This document shows positions 1 to 9,600 of a stretch of 64,000 nucleotides of DNA, in pieces. Source of the DNA: Lactobacillus amylolyticus DSM 11664 (GTDB lineage: Bacteria; Bacillota; Bacilli; Lactobacillales; Lactobacillaceae); NCBI RefSeq assembly GCF_000178475.1, contig NZ_ADNY01000011.1:6708-70707 (forward strand). Direction: 5' to 3'. Made by a program: the position numbers and the translations under genes. A model generated the notes under the pieces. The model was not told the DNA's origin and searched no databases. It saw only the letters and a list, made by a program, of their open reading frames with translations. Each line of letters starts with the position of its first letter. Positions within the stretch are counted from its first letter, which is position 1.

Positions 1-105
1 AGTTTTGATGAAACAAATACTTTAGCAGAAGCTGATCAATTTATTGAAGTATTTGATAAGATATATCATCATTTTGCTAAAATAAATCACTTAGGAGAGA
101 ATTAA
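1..105 (+). CDS. Cysteine desulfurase, C-terminal end only (partial)
   Basis: The window opens inside a reading frame of 34 codons that ends in TAA at 103-105. The residues ([18 protein letters not shown] and onward) match the usual end of NifS/IscS-type cysteine desulfurases, where a serine-phenylalanine strand is followed by a helix with alternating acidic residues. In Bacillus and lactobacilli a desulfurase gene sits directly before thiI and feeds it persulfide sulfur. Here its stop codon overlaps the thiI start by one base, so the two are translationally coupled. Only the tail is seen, so active-site residues cannot be checked. The family call rests on this short stretch plus gene order. 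Confidence 0.7.
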   Translation, partial: SFDETNTLAEADQFIEVFDKIYHHFAKINHLGEN

Positions 106-1325
106 TGATTAAGTATACTGAAGTTATGATTCGGTATGGAGAATTATCAACTAAGGGTAAAAACCGCAAAGATTTCATTGGCCGTTTAGCCGGCAATGTT
201 ACTAAAGTTTTGCGTGATTTTCCTGAAATTGAAATTCATCCACGCCATGATCGGATGCATATTGTTTTAAACGGTGCACCTTTTGAGCAAATTGATAAGC
301 GATTAAAAAAGGTTTTCGGAATTCAAACATATTCGCCAGCTATTAAGGTACCCAGAACTTTAAAAGATATTGAAGAAACATCTTTGGCTTTGATGCAGGA
401 AACTTTTAAGGATGGCATGACTTTCAAAATCAATACCAAACGGGCTGATCACCGCTTTGAATATGATACCAATCAGCTAAACAACTTGGTTGGCGACTAT
501 CTGTATGACCATATGGATAATTTGAAGGCTGAAATGAAGCATCCAGATTTGGTTTTAAGAATCGAAGTCAGATCTGATGCAATCTATATTTCTAACCAAA
601 TGCTGCACGGAATTGGCGGAATGCCAGTAGGAACTGCAGGTAAAGCAGTTATGATGCTGTCTGGCGGAATTGACTCTCCTGTAGCATCATACCTTGCTAT
701 GAAACGTGGAGTAGAAATCGAAATGGTTCACTTCTTCAGTCCACCTTACACAACTGAAAAGGCATTGGCTAAGGCAAAGGAATTGACAGGGATTTTGGCC
801 AATTACTGTGGCAAGATCAACTTTATTGCTGTGCCGTTTGCTGAAATTCAGGAAACCATCAAAGAGAAGATTCCTGAAGGCTACTTAATGACAGTTCAGC
901 GCCGCTTCATGCTTCAATTGGCAGATCGAATTAGAGCCAAAAGAGGCGGATTGGCAATCTTCAATGGTGAATCCGTGGGCCAAGTTGCTTCTCAGACTTT
1001 GCAATCTATGGTAGCAATTAATGATGTCACTACAACACCAGTTATTCGTCCAGTAGCTACAATGGACAAGACTGAAATCATTGACAGGGCGGAAAAAATT
1101 GGTACTTTTGATCTTTCAATTCAACCATTTGAAGATTGTTGTACGATTTTTGCTCCACCTCGTCCTAAGACTAAGCCAAAGTTGGATAAGGCTCGTGCCT
1201 ATGAAGATCGTTTAGATGCTGAAGGCATGATTCAACGAGCAATGGATAGCATTGAGGTTACCCCAATTTATCCAAATCAAAAGTTTTTGGATGACAAGGC
1301 TCAAGAAGATAAAGATCTATTATAA
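105..1325 (+). CDS. thiI: tRNA 4-thiouridine synthase ThiI
   Basis: This enzyme activates uridine 8 of tRNA with ATP and inserts sulfur to give 4-thiouridine; it can also hand sulfur to thiamine thiazole synthesis. At 406 aa it has the short Gram-positive form: an N-terminal ferredoxin-like region, a THUMP RNA-binding domain around residues 60-165 and a PP-loop ATPase with SGGIDS at 186-191. There is no C-terminal rhodanese domain. A cysteine pair (CC, 345-346) lies in the FEDCCTIF segment. The ATG at 105 overlaps the stop of the upstream desulfurase and has AGGAGAG about 9 bases before it. The partner desulfurase next door supports the role in tRNA thiolation. Confidence 0.95.
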   Translation: MIKYTEVMIRYGELSTKGKNRKDFIGRLAGNVTKVLRDFPEIEIHPRHDRMHIVLNGAPFEQIDKRLKKVFGIQTYSPAIKVPRTLKDIEETSLALMQETFKDGMTFKINTKRADHRFEYDTNQLNNLVGDYLYDHMDNLKAEMKHPDLVLRIEVRSDAIYISNQMLHGIGGMPVGTAGKAVMMLSGGIDSPVASYLAMKRGVEIEMVHFFSPPYTTEKALAKAKELTGILANYCGKINFIAVPFAEIQETIKEKIPEGYLMTVQRRFMLQLADRIRAKRGGLAIFNGESVGQVASQTLQSMVAINDVTTTPVIRPVATMDKTEIIDRAEKIGTFDLSIQPFEDCCTIFAPPRPKTKPKLDKARAYEDRLDAEGMIQRAMDSIEVTPIYPNQKFLDDKAQEDKDLL

Positions 1326-1332
1326 AGATAAG

Positions 1333-1359
1333 GCTAGAAGGACAACTTCTAGCTTTTTT
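1333..1359 (+). terminator. Rho-independent terminator after thiI
   Basis: GCTAGAAG at 1333-1340 pairs with CTTCTAGC at 1346-1353 around a 5-base loop and runs into seven T. It starts 7 bases after the thiI stop and separates the desulfurase-thiI unit from the broken pseudouridine synthase. Confidence 0.85.
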
Positions 1360-1374
1360 GTTAGGTAAAGACGA

Positions 1375-2085
1375 ATGCGAATTGATAAGTATTTGGCCAA
1401 TATGAATGTTGGTTCACGCAAGGACGTGCATAAATTAATTAAATCCGTGATTGTGAGTGTAAATGGGCACCCGGTAACAACGCCAAAAGAAAAAAGTAAA
1501 CGAAAACGATCAGGTCTTGGTTGGTGAAGAAGAGATTGCCTATCAAAAGTTCCATTATTTTTAATGAATAAACCCAAAGACGTTTTATCTGCGACAGAAG
1601 ATCGAAGTCAGCGGACTGTGATTTCCTTACTAAAAAATACAGACCGCTATCAAGGAATTAGTCCGGTAGGATGCCTTGATAAAGATACAACTGGTCTGCT
1701 TTTACTTACTAATGATGGACAGCTAAATCATGAATTGCTAGCTCCAGGCAAGCATGTCGATAAAATTTATCGCGCCAAAATAGCCGGTCCGATTAATGAA
1801 GAAACAGTCAAAACCTTTGCTTCCGGAATGACTTTGGGTGATGATACAAAACTAAAGCCAGCTACATTAAAGATTTTAAGTCAAGATGAAAAAGAAGATA
1901 CTTCACAGATTGAAATCAAAATTCAGGAAGGAAAATACCATCAAATTAAGCGCATATTTGCTGCAGTGGGGATGAAGGCTATAGAATTAGATCGAATTGC
2001 GATGGGTAATTTGCGTTTGCCACCTGATTTAAAACGTGGTGAGTATTGTACTTTAAGTCCAGAAAGGATTCAGCAGATTAGATAA
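1375..2085 (+). pseudogene. 16S rRNA pseudouridine synthase (RsuA family), two frameshifts
   Basis: The family makes pseudouridine in small-subunit rRNA. An intact copy would start at ATG 1375 (MRIDKYLANMNVGSRKDV, the S4-like domain) and end at 2085. Reading fails twice. An extra A in the A6 run at 1490-1495 moves the frame and leads to TGA at 1525. A missing T in the T5 run at 1558-1562 then restores the original frame just before MNKPKDVLSAT. Correcting both gives exactly 236 codons plus stop, the normal family length. The catalytic region is still present (GCLDKDTTGLLLLTNDG, with the catalytic aspartate) and so is the KYHQIKRIF motif. As written only an internal start at 1564 could be used, giving a protein without the S4 domain. 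Real decay is favoured over sequencing error (see findings). Confidence 0.85.
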
Positions 2086-2090
2086 TAAAC

Positions 2091-2119
2091 TTTTTTCTTA
2101 AAAAGATTCATGCTATAAT
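2091..2119 (+). promoter_or_regulatory. Extended -10 promoter for the valS T-box transcript
   Basis: TATAAT at 2114-2119 is preceded by TG one base upstream (2111-2112), an extended -10. The -35 region (about 2091-2096) is only T-rich. Transcription would begin near 2126, at the start of the T-box leader. Confidence 0.6.
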
Positions 2120-2125
2120 CAAATG

Positions 2126-2349
2126 CAACAGCAATGATCAAGAGGTATCAACTTTATTAACAGAGAAAAGCCATACAGCTGAGAGGCCGAAAGTTGATTT
2201 GTAGCTTGATTAGCTGATCAGTTGAAATTCAGTAGGCTGATCCGGACACTTCAGCGCCGTTATCGCTTTAAGAGAAGCATTTTAAATGCTTAACGTAGGT
2301 GGTACCGCGGTTAGTAAATCGTCCTAGACATTATGTCTAGGACTTTTTT
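2126..2349 (+). promoter_or_regulatory. T-box riboswitch controlling valS
   Basis: The leader senses uncharged tRNA-Val and lets transcription continue into valS only when the tRNA lacks its amino acid. The conserved T-box core TAGGTGGTACCGCG lies at 2296-2309; its UGGU bulge would pair with the tRNA ACCA end. The terminator is GTCCTAGACA (2321-2330) with TGTCTAGGAC (2334-2343) followed by T6. In stem I, GATCAAG/CTTGATT and TCAACTT/AAGTTGA flank an internal loop that contains GTA at 2201-2203. GTA is a valine codon and the likely specifier, though that assignment is from hand folding. Confidence 0.9.
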
Positions 2350-2365
2350 ATTGGAGGAAAAATTA

Positions 2366-5005
2366 ATGACAGATTTAGCACCTAAATACAACCCAAATGA
2401 GGTTGAAAAAGGCAGATATCAAAAATGGCTTGATGAAGATTTATTTAAGCCATCTGGTGACAAAAAAGCTCACCCATATTCGATTGTTATTCCACCACCA
2501 AATGTAACTGGCAAGTTGCACTTGGGTCACGCTTGGGATACGGCAATTCAAGATACTTTAATTAGATTTAAGAGAATGCAAGGCTATGATACTCTTTACC
2601 TTCCTGGCATGGACCATGCCGGCATTGCCACTCAAGCTAAGGTTGAGGCACGTTTGCGTGAACAAGGAATTGATCGGCACCAATTAGGTCGAGAAAAGTT
2701 CTTAAAGCAGGTCTGGGAATGGAAAGACGAATACGCAAATATTATTAAAGGTCAATGGGCCAAAATGGGTCTTTCACTTGATTATTCACGTGAAAGATTC
2801 ACTCTTGATAAAGGTTTATCAAAAGCTGTTAGAAAGGTTTTCGTGCAGCTTTATAATGAAGGCCTGATTTATCGTGGTGAATATATCATTAACTGGGATC
2901 CAAAGCTTGAAACTGCTTTGAGTGATATTGAGGTTATTCACAAGGATGACAAGGGTGACTTTTACCATATTAAGTATCCATTTGTTGATGGTTCCGGCTA
3001 TGTAGAAATCGCTACTACTCGTCCTGAAACTATGTTTGGTGATACGGCAGTAGCCGTTGCTCCAGGGGATGAAAGATATAAAGATATTGTGGGCAAAGAG
3101 TTGATTTTGCCTTTAGTTGGTCGTCATATTCCAATTATCGAAGATCAACACGTAGATCCTGAATTTGGTACTGGTCTTGTAAAGATTACTCCAGCTCATG
3201 ACCCTAACGACTTCCAAGTAGGTAATCGTCATAACTTGAGGAGAATCAACGTTATGAATGATGACGGTACAATGAATGAAGAATGTGGCAAATATGCTGG
3301 CATGGATCGTTTTGACTGCCGTAAACAATTAGTTGAAGACCTTAAAAAGCAAGGCTACTTAATTAAGGTTGACCCAATTGTCCACTCAGTTGGTCACTCA
3401 GAACGTTCGGGCGTTCAAGTAGAACCTCGTCTTTCAAAACAATGGTTTGTAAAGATGAAGCCCCTTGCTGAAAAAGTTCTAGAAAATCAAAAGACTGAAG
3501 GCAAGGTTAACTTTGTCCCTGAAAGATTTGAACATACTTTGGAACAATGGATGGGTGATGTTCATGATTGGTGTATTTCACGTCAATTATGGTGGGGTCA
3601 CCGAATTCCAGCTTGGTACAACAAGAAAACCGGTGAAACCTATGTAGGTGAGGAAGCACCTAAAGATATTGAAAATTGGGATCAAGATCCTGATGTTCTT
3701 GATACTTGGTTCTCAAGTGCTTTATGGCCATTTTCTACTTTGGGTTGGCCAGACACTAATGCTGATGACTTTAAGCGTTACTTCCCAACCAATGCTTTGG
3801 TAACTGGCTATGATATCATTTTCTTTTGGGTATCAAGAATGATTTTCCAAAGCTTGCACTTTACTCATGAGCGTCCATTTAAGGATGTCGTTCTTCACGG
3901 TTTAATGCGTGATCCACAAGGCCGCAAAATGAGTAAGTCATTAGGTAACGGTGTTGATCCAATGGACGTTGTTAACAAATACGGTTGTGACGCTCTTAGA
4001 TGGTTCCTTCTTAACGGTACTGCTCCAGGACAGGATACTCGTTATGATCCAAAGAAGCTTTCTGCTGCTTGGAACTTTATTAATAAGATTTGGAATGCAT
4101 CACGTTTCGTAATTATGAACTTGCCAGCAGATGCTAAGCCAGCCCATATGCCAGATACTTCAAAATTTGATTTGGCTGACAGTTGGATCTTTGATCGCCT
4201 TAACCATGTTGTCGGCGAAGTAATTCGTTTGTTTGATGAATATAAATTCGGTGAAGCTGGTCGTGAGCTTTACAACTTTATCTGGAATGATTTCTGTGAC
4301 TGGTACATCGAAATTTCTAAGGTTGCTTTAAATGGTGATGATCAAGAATTAAAGGCTAGAAAGCAAGAAAACTTAATTTGGATTCTTGACCAAATCTTGC
4401 GTTTGATGCACCCAATTATGCCATTCGTAACTGAAAAATTGTGGTTATCAATGCCTCATGAAGGCAAATCAATCATGATTGCTAAATTCCCTGAAACTCA
4501 TAAGGAATTTGAAAATAAGCAAGCAGATGAAGATATGGCCTTCTTAATTGAAGTAATTAAGGCTGTTCGTAATATTAGAATGGAAGTTAATGCTCCAATG
4601 TCATCACAAATTGATATTATGATTCAATTGGATGATGAAAAGGACAAGCATATTTTGGATGACAACGTCGAATATGTTGAAAACTTCTTACACCCAAAGA
4701 AGCTTGATGTTGCTGAAAAGATTGAAGCACCAAAACTTGCTAAGACGGCTGTTATTCCAGGAGCACAAGTCTTTGTTCCATTAACTGAATTGGTCAATGT
4801 TGACGACGAATTAAAGAAGATGGAAAAAGAAGAAGCAAGATTAGTTGGCGAAGTTGAACGTTCAACTAAGAAACTTTCTAACCAAAGCTTTATTGCTCAT
4901 GCTCCTGAAGCTGTTGTTAATAAAGAAAAGGAAAAGAAAGCTGATTACGAAAGTCAATTAGCAGGTGTACGTGAAAGAATTCAAGAATTGAAAGAAAGTA
5001 AATAG
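2366..5005 (+). CDS. valS: Valine-tRNA ligase
   Basis: Charges tRNA-Val with valine; class I synthetase of 879 aa. The catalytic signatures are HLGH at residues 52-55 and KMSKS near 522. The CP1 editing domain, which removes mischarged threonine, lies between them, and a C-terminal coiled coil (roughly the last 65 residues, lysine and glutamate rich) matches the ValS tRNA-binding arm. The start at 2366 (MTDLAPKYN) follows GGAGG at 2353-2357. An in-frame ATG at 2333 lies inside the T-box terminator and is rejected. It is regulated by the upstream T-box, and folC follows one base after the stop. Confidence 0.97.
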   Translation: MTDLAPKYNPNEVEKGRYQKWLDEDLFKPSGDKKAHPYSIVIPPPNVTGKLHLGHAWDTAIQDTLIRFKRMQGYDTLYLPGMDHAGIATQAKVEARLREQGIDRHQLGREKFLKQVWEWKDEYANIIKGQWAKMGLSLDYSRERFTLDKGLSKAVRKVFVQLYNEGLIYRGEYIINWDPKLETALSDIEVIHKDDKGDFYHIKYPFVDGSGYVEIATTRPETMFGDTAVAVAPGDERYKDIVGKELILPLVGRHIPIIEDQHVDPEFGTGLVKITPAHDPNDFQVGNRHNLRRINVMNDDGTMNEECGKYAGMDRFDCRKQLVEDLKKQGYLIKVDPIVHSVGHSERSGVQVEPRLSKQWFVKMKPLAEKVLENQKTEGKVNFVPERFEHTLEQWMGDVHDWCISRQLWWGHRIPAWYNKKTGETYVGEEAPKDIENWDQDPDVLDTWFSSALWPFSTLGWPDTNADDFKRYFPTNALVTGYDIIFFWVSRMIFQSLHFTHERPFKDVVLHGLMRDPQGRKMSKSLGNGVDPMDVVNKYGCDALRWFLLNGTAPGQDTRYDPKKLSAAWNFINKIWNASRFVIMNLPADAKPAHMPDTSKFDLADSWIFDRLNHVVGEVIRLFDEYKFGEAGRELYNFIWNDFCDWYIEISKVALNGDDQELKARKQENLIWILDQILRLMHPIMPFVTEKLWLSMPHEGKSIMIAKFPETHKEFENKQADEDMAFLIEVIKAVRNIRMEVNAPMSSQIDIMIQLDDEKDKHILDDNVEYVENFLHPKKLDVAEKIEAPKLAKTAVIPGAQVFVPLTELVNVDDELKKMEKEEARLVGEVERSTKKLSNQSFIAHAPEAVVNKEKEKKADYESQLAGVRERIQELKESK

Positions 5006-5006
5006 C

Positions 5007-6284
5007 GTGAAGTTTTTAACTGCTCATGATGTAATTAAACATCTTTATTCTTTGCCGCATCTTCATCCGAAAAATGACTTATCTTTTATTAAACGGATTT
5101 TGTCATCTTTAGGTGATCCGCAAAACAAGGTGAAGACAATTCATGTGACAGGAACTAATGGGAAGGGCTCTACGTCTTACTATCTAAGCAATTTACTGCA
5201 AAAGGCAGGTCAAAAGACTGGTCTTTTTGTCTCACCTTATGTTCGTGAATTTAATGAGCGAATCCAGCTGAATGGTCAAGACATTCCAAATTCGGATTTA
5301 GTGAAGGTTGCCAATATTGTCGAGAGCAAAATCGAACTTTTGCAAAAAGACGATCCTAACTTTGCATTAGTTACTTTTGAATATGAAACAGCACTTGCTT
5401 TTGAATATTTTTACTTAAACAGATGTGATTATGCCGTGATTGAAGTGGGAATTGGCGGCCAACATGACAAGACCAATGTTATTTGTCCTGAAGTTAGTGT
5501 AATTACAACCATTGGACTTGACCATGAAAAAATTATTGGGCCAACGATTGAAGACATTGCTCATGAAAAAAGCGGCATTATTAAGTCGAAAAAGCCTGTA
5601 GTTTTAGGTAATGTTCCGCAAACAGTTTTACCTATTTTGCTAAAAAAAGCTAACGAAACAAAGTCTTCAGTTTATCTGTTAGGCCGGGATTATACAGTTG
5701 AGACAACCAAAAATATTCAGTACTGTTTTAAAAATCATCAAATAGTTTTTGCCAAGCGACCATTAGTTGAAAGCTATGACATCGCTATTGCTGTTACCGC
5801 TTTTTATTTATTGCATCTCCCGCTGGAAGAAAAGATGATTGAAAAGGCAATTGATCAAACCAATATTCCAGGACGGTATCAGATCATTAGTAAGGCGCCG
5901 AAAATAGTTTTAGATGGTGCTCATAATATCCAAGCGATGAATAATTTGCTGTCGTTTTTGCATCAAGTTAAAAATAAAGATGGTCGCCTTTATTGCCTAG
6001 TAACAATGATGAAAGATAAGGATCTAAAACAAGTTTTTGATTTGTTTGAAGACCAGGATAAAGTTACTTTAACTACTGTTCCATATCCTCGAGCAACAAA
6101 ACTTAACGATTTTCCCGCTGAAGTAAGAGAAAAATATGCCTACGATGCAAATTATTGCCATGCTTACCAAAATTTAAAAAATAAATTGTCTAAAAATGAT
6201 ATTCTGTTAGTAACTGGTTCTTTTTATTTAGTAAGTGCAATATTGCAAGTGGAGGATCCAATCAATGCAAGTGCAAGGGATTAA
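5007..6284 (+). CDS. folC: Folylpolyglutamate synthase / dihydrofolate synthase
   Basis: Adds glutamates to folates, and in some bacteria joins glutamate to dihydropteroate, keeping folates in the cell. It is 425 aa with a Mur-ligase-like fold: the P-loop GTNGKGS near residues 48-54, the central IEVGIGGQHDKTNV segment and a C-terminal domain with VLDGAHN. The start is GTG at 5007, immediately behind valS. The valS-folC order is typical of lactobacilli and bacilli, and the gene probably depends on read-through from the T-box promoter. Its 3' end overlaps the next gene by 20 bases. Confidence 0.93.
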   Translation: MKFLTAHDVIKHLYSLPHLHPKNDLSFIKRILSSLGDPQNKVKTIHVTGTNGKGSTSYYLSNLLQKAGQKTGLFVSPYVREFNERIQLNGQDIPNSDLVKVANIVESKIELLQKDDPNFALVTFEYETALAFEYFYLNRCDYAVIEVGIGGQHDKTNVICPEVSVITTIGLDHEKIIGPTIEDIAHEKSGIIKSKKPVVLGNVPQTVLPILLKKANETKSSVYLLGRDYTVETTKNIQYCFKNHQIVFAKRPLVESYDIAIAVTAFYLLHLPLEEKMIEKAIDQTNIPGRYQIISKAPKIVLDGAHNIQAMNNLLSFLHQVKNKDGRLYCLVTMMKDKDLKQVFDLFEDQDKVTLTTVPYPRATKLNDFPAEVREKYAYDANYCHAYQNLKNKLSKNDILLVTGSFYLVSAILQVEDPINASARD

Positions 6285-6945
6285 TGATGAAATTAAAGGC
6301 ATTCTGTTTGATTTAGACGGATTATTGGTTAATTCCGAAAAATTATACTGGGATTCAAATATTCAAGCTGCAAAAGAGGCAAAGCTTGATATTCCCGAAG
6401 ACAGCTATCTAAAATTGACAGGTGCGACTGTTCAGGAAATGCAAGATTTTTATCATAAGTATTTTAAAACGACTGCTGAGCGTGATCGTTTTATCAAAAG
6501 GACTGATGAGTTAGTCTGGCAATGGACTGATGAAGGAAAATTGAAATTGCAGCCGGGTGTCCAAGCAGCCTTGGATCGTTTTCAAGCTTTAGGCCTGAAA
6601 ATGGCAATTGCCTCAAGCAATTATGAGGATGTACTTGAACATGCATTATGGGCAACAGGAATTCGCAACTATTTTGATTTTCATTTGAGCTATTTGGATG
6701 TCCAAAAGGGTAATATTAAAGCTAAACCGGCACCGGATATTTATCTAGCTGCTGCGAAAAGAATTAATTTACCTAAAGAAAATTTGCTTGTTTTTGAAGA
6801 TTCATCAACTGGTGTGCAAGCTGCTAAAAATGCGGACATCAAAGTGGTTATGATTCCCGATTTAAAGGCACCTTCGGCAAAAGACCGTGCAAATGCCACG
6901 ATGATTTGCAAAAACTTTTTTGAATTTTTAGAAAAAATTAGATGA
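6265..6945 (+). CDS. HAD-superfamily phosphatase, beta-phosphoglucomutase-like
   Basis: A 226-aa haloacid dehalogenase-type hydrolase. The nucleophile motif FDLDGLLVNSE sits near the N-terminus, a helical cap follows, then the serine motif (AIASSN), the lysine of the KAKPAPDIY stretch and VFEDSSTGVQAA with the metal-binding aspartate. This arrangement is that of sugar-phosphate phosphatases and phosphoglucomutase relatives; the substrate cannot be told. ATG 6265 is chosen because GGAGG lies at 6252-6256; the in-frame ATG at 6235 is deep inside folC. It overlaps folC by 20 bases and so is coupled to it. Confidence 0.85.
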   Translation: MQVQGINDEIKGILFDLDGLLVNSEKLYWDSNIQAAKEAKLDIPEDSYLKLTGATVQEMQDFYHKYFKTTAERDRFIKRTDELVWQWTDEGKLKLQPGVQAALDRFQALGLKMAIASSNYEDVLEHALWATGIRNYFDFHLSYLDVQKGNIKAKPAPDIYLAAAKRINLPKENLLVFEDSSTGVQAAKNADIKVVMIPDLKAPSAKDRANATMICKNFFEFLEKIR

Positions 6946-6976
6946 TTTTCCCGTATTTAATAATGAGGGGGTTTCT

Positions 6977-7600
6977 ATGGAAAAAACAAAACCAAATCAT
7001 TATATTGTAAATACGGATCAAGAACTCTTGCTTCACCTTTTTCATCAATTGGAAGATGCAGGATATCAAACTTTACCGGAGCTAGAAGAAAAAATTTTGC
7101 AGCTAAAACTGTATTCTTTCTCTGATTTGTTTAATTATATTTCAGGTCCTGCTTGCGATCAGGAGATTGCGGTTGCTATTGAAGAAGTAGCAGATCGTTT
7201 GCGTCTGTCTGAGCCAAAAAGGAATACAGTTTTCACTTCTAGTCGAGAAGTTGGAAATTATTTAGCCAATAAACTAGTTGGTCATAAGCAAGAAGAGTTT
7301 TGGGTTTTATATATTGATAACGGCAATCATATTGTCGCGGAAAAGAAAATTTCGCAGGGAACTTTAGATCGTTCTTTAGTTCATCCGCGTGATGTTTTTA
7401 GGTGGGCTGTTCTGTTTAATTGTGCTAGTATCATAGTTGCTCACAATCATCCGAGCGGAAAGCTGATGCCTTCACAAAGTGATCTTAAATTGACGGATGA
7501 TCTTATTAAAATAGCGGGTTTGATGAAAATTAATTTTTTAGATCATTTTATTTTGGGCAAAGGCCATTACTTAAGCATGAAAGAGAATGAATTGTTTTAA
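6977..7600 (+). CDS. radC: RadC family JAB/MPN-domain protein
   Basis: At 207 aa it carries the RadC-type JAB1/MPN domain in its C-terminal half. The zinc motif HNHPSGKLMPSQSD is complete, with H156, H158 and D169. The N-terminal part is helical, as in other RadC proteins. The true function is unsettled: the name came from a repair mutant later mapped elsewhere. GAGGGGG precedes the ATG. It lies just upstream of mreB, the usual order in Firmicutes, but mreB has its own promoter. Confidence 0.9.
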   Translation: MEKTKPNHYIVNTDQELLLHLFHQLEDAGYQTLPELEEKILQLKLYSFSDLFNYISGPACDQEIAVAIEEVADRLRLSEPKRNTVFTSSREVGNYLANKLVGHKQEEFWVLYIDNGNHIVAEKKISQGTLDRSLVHPRDVFRWAVLFNCASIIVAHNHPSGKLMPSQSDLKLTDDLIKIAGLMKINFLDHFILGKGHYLSMKENELF

Positions 7601-7643
7601 ATCCTTTAAAATTTGAACGAAAATCAGCTTTAAGTAAACTTTA

Positions 7644-7652
7644 TGCTATAAT
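7644..7652 (+). promoter_or_regulatory. Extended -10 promoter before mreB
   Basis: TG at 7644-7645 and TATAAT at 7647-7652 form an extended -10. No clear -35 is seen. The predicted start near 7660 leaves a short leader of about 35 bases before mreB. Confidence 0.6.
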
Positions 7653-7694
7653 TATTCAAGATTCAGAGACCGCAAGTATTAAGGAGAGATTTTC

Positions 7695-8699
7695 GTGTTT
7701 GGATTAGGTTCAAAAAATATTGGTATTGATTTAGGTACCGCAAATACTTTAGTTTATATGGAAGGCAAAGGGATTGTTTTAAGAGAGCCTTCCGTTGTTG
7801 CTAAAAATACGCAAACTGGTGAAGTTATTGCAATTGGTTCAGAAGCCAAGGAAATGATTGGTAGAACCCCAGGTACTATTCGTGCAATTCGTCCAATGAA
7901 GGATGGGGTAATTGCCGATTACGATACAACTGCTGCTATGCTTAAATACTTCATGGAAAAAACTGTTGGCAAGTCAAAGCCTTCAGTAATGATTTGTGTT
8001 CCATCAGGCGTCACTGAAGTTGAAAAGCGTGCTGTTATTGATGCAGCCCGTGTTGCTGGTGCCCGTGAAGCTTTCGTAATTGAAGAGCCATTTGCTGCCG
8101 CTATTGGTGCCGGTCTTCCAGTTATGGATCCAACTGGTTCAATGGTTGTTGACATTGGTGGTGGTACTACTGATGTTGCTACTATTGGTTTAGGTGGTAT
8201 TGTTTCATCAACTTCAATTCGTCAAGCTGGTGATAAATTTAATAGTGCAATCATTAACTTGATCCACTCAAAATTCAATTTATTGATTGGTGAAAGAACT
8301 GCAGAAGATATTAAGATTCAAATTGGTTCAGCTTCCGTAAAGAAAGCAGAAGAAATTGAATCAATGAATATTCGTGGACGTGATTTAGTAACTGGTTTGC
8401 CAAAATCAATTGATATTGAAGCAGTTGATGTTGCTAAAGCAATTCAAGACGTTGTTCAAGACATTATTGTTGCAATTAAGGAAACTCTTGAACAAACATC
8501 TCCTGAAATTGCAGCTGATGTTATCGATCATGGTATTGTGTTAACTGGTGGTGGTGCTTTGTTAAAGAACTTGCCAGAAGTTATTTCAGAAGCTACCAAA
8601 GTTCCAGTATTTATTGCTCAAGATCCACTTGACTGTGTAGCCATCGGTACTGGTGAATCACTTAAGAATATTGAAGTAATGCGTAGAAGTCGTAAATAA
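7695..8699 (+). CDS. mreB: Rod shape-determining protein MreB (actin homolog)
   Basis: The bacterial actin that forms membrane-bound filaments and guides lateral wall synthesis. It is 334 aa with the actin-type ATPase motifs: phosphate 1 near the N-terminus ([12 protein letters not shown]), phosphate 2 ([12 protein letters not shown]) and the adenosine motif ([14 protein letters not shown]). The start is GTG at 7695, with AAGGAGAG 8 bases upstream. A hairpin with a T run lies between it and mreC, so part of the mRNA may stop after mreB, allowing more MreB than MreC or MreD. Mbl is a close paralog, but the mreBCD order supports MreB. Confidence 0.96.
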   Translation: MFGLGSKNIGIDLGTANTLVYMEGKGIVLREPSVVAKNTQTGEVIAIGSEAKEMIGRTPGTIRAIRPMKDGVIADYDTTAAMLKYFMEKTVGKSKPSVMICVPSGVTEVEKRAVIDAARVAGAREAFVIEEPFAAAIGAGLPVMDPTGSMVVDIGGGTTDVATIGLGGIVSSTSIRQAGDKFNSAIINLIHSKFNLLIGERTAEDIKIQIGSASVKKAEEIESMNIRGRDLVTGLPKSIDIEAVDVAKAIQDVVQDIIVAIKETLEQTSPEIAADVIDHGIVLTGGGALLKNLPEVISEATKVPVFIAQDPLDCVAIGTGESLKNIEVMRRSRK

Positions 8700-8705
8700 A
8701 AGTTA

Positions 8706-8730
8706 AAAAATCCGGCTGAAGCCGGTTTTT
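8706..8730 (+). terminator. Hairpin with T run between mreB and mreC
   Basis: CCGGC (8712-8716) pairs with GCCGG (8721-8725) around TGAA, with A and T runs extending the stem, then five T. Only 18 bases separate it from mreC and no promoter is visible between them, so it probably works as a partial terminator inside the operon. Confidence 0.65.
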
Positions 8731-8748
8731 CTATAGGATCATTTCTGT

Positions 8749-9600
8749 ATGAAGAAATTTCTACAAAACAAAAAGTTATTATCTGCATTTATCATTGTCA
8801 TTGTTATTATTGCCGTTTTAGGCGGAAGCGTGAGCTTAAGAAATAAGAGAAATAGTCCTTTATTTATTCAAAGCTTCGGTAATGATATTGTCGCAGTTGG
8901 TTCGAGGATTGTCGATGTTCCGTTAGGTTTAATTTCTGGTGGTTTAAATAATGTAAATAGTCTTCTAAATACTCAACAGGAGAACGATTATTTAAAGAGC
9001 AAAGTCACTGATTTAGGACAAACTAAGGCAAGAAACCAAGCTTTAGCTGCAGAGAATAAGCAGTTAAAAGCAGCCTTAAAATTGAAGGATACGTTAACTG
9101 GATACAGTTTAATCAATGCATCTGTTATTTCTCGCTCTCCTGATACTTGGTCTGATCTGTTAGTGATTAATAAAGGATCATCAAGCGGTATTGCTAAGAA
9201 TCAAGCCGTCATGTGTGGTGGAGGAGTCATTGGCCGTGTAATTGAGGTTAGTGCAGCTTCATCAAAAATCGAATTGATTACAACAACGGATAAGTCTGCC
9301 AACCGTTTTGCCGTACAAGCTACTGCTACCAATGGCAAGACTGTCCACGGACTTATTACCGTTAATACCAATGGCGGTTTAGCCTTTACCCAAGTAGTTG
9401 ATAGCAACAAGCTGAAAAAGGGTACAAAAGTATATACCAGCGGTATGGGTGGCAATTCACCTAAAGGATTATTAATTGGAACAGTTGAGGCAACTACGAG
9501 AGACTCCTTTGGCCTGTCAAACATGATTAATATTAAACCAGCTGGAGAAATCAATGATCCATCTGTTGTTTCAGTTATTGTCAGAAAGGTGGCAAAGTAA
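8749..9600 (+). CDS. mreC: Rod shape-determining protein MreC
   Basis: A 283-aa bitopic membrane protein that links MreB filaments to the wall-synthesis enzymes outside. A short basic N-terminus and one transmembrane helix (about residues 10-27) are followed by a coiled coil (about 70-105, with AAENKQLKAALKLK) and the extracellular beta-barrel domain with conserved VISRSPDTW and VMCGGGVIGRV segments. The stop codon overlaps the mreD start by one base. Confidence 0.95.
   Translation: MKKFLQNKKLLSAFIIVIVIIAVLGGSVSLRNKRNSPLFIQSFGNDIVAVGSRIVDVPLGLISGGLNNVNSLLNTQQENDYLKSKVTDLGQTKARNQALAAENKQLKAALKLKDTLTGYSLINASVISRSPDTWSDLLVINKGSSSGIAKNQAVMCGGGVIGRVIEVSAASSKIELITTTDKSANRFAVQATATNGKTVHGLITVNTNGGLAFTQVVDSNKLKKGTKVYTSGMGGNSPKGLLIGTVEATTRDSFGLSNMINIKPAGEINDPSVVSVIVRKVAK

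Noticed and set aside
1485-1566. Programmed frameshifting in the pseudouridine synthase gene
   Set aside because: Two separate events in opposite directions would be needed, with no slippery heptamer plus stimulator of a known type; decay is simpler.
2333-2365. Longer valS start at ATG 2333
   Set aside because: It lies within the T-box terminator stem and has no ribosome-binding site; ATG 2366 has GGAGG at the right distance.
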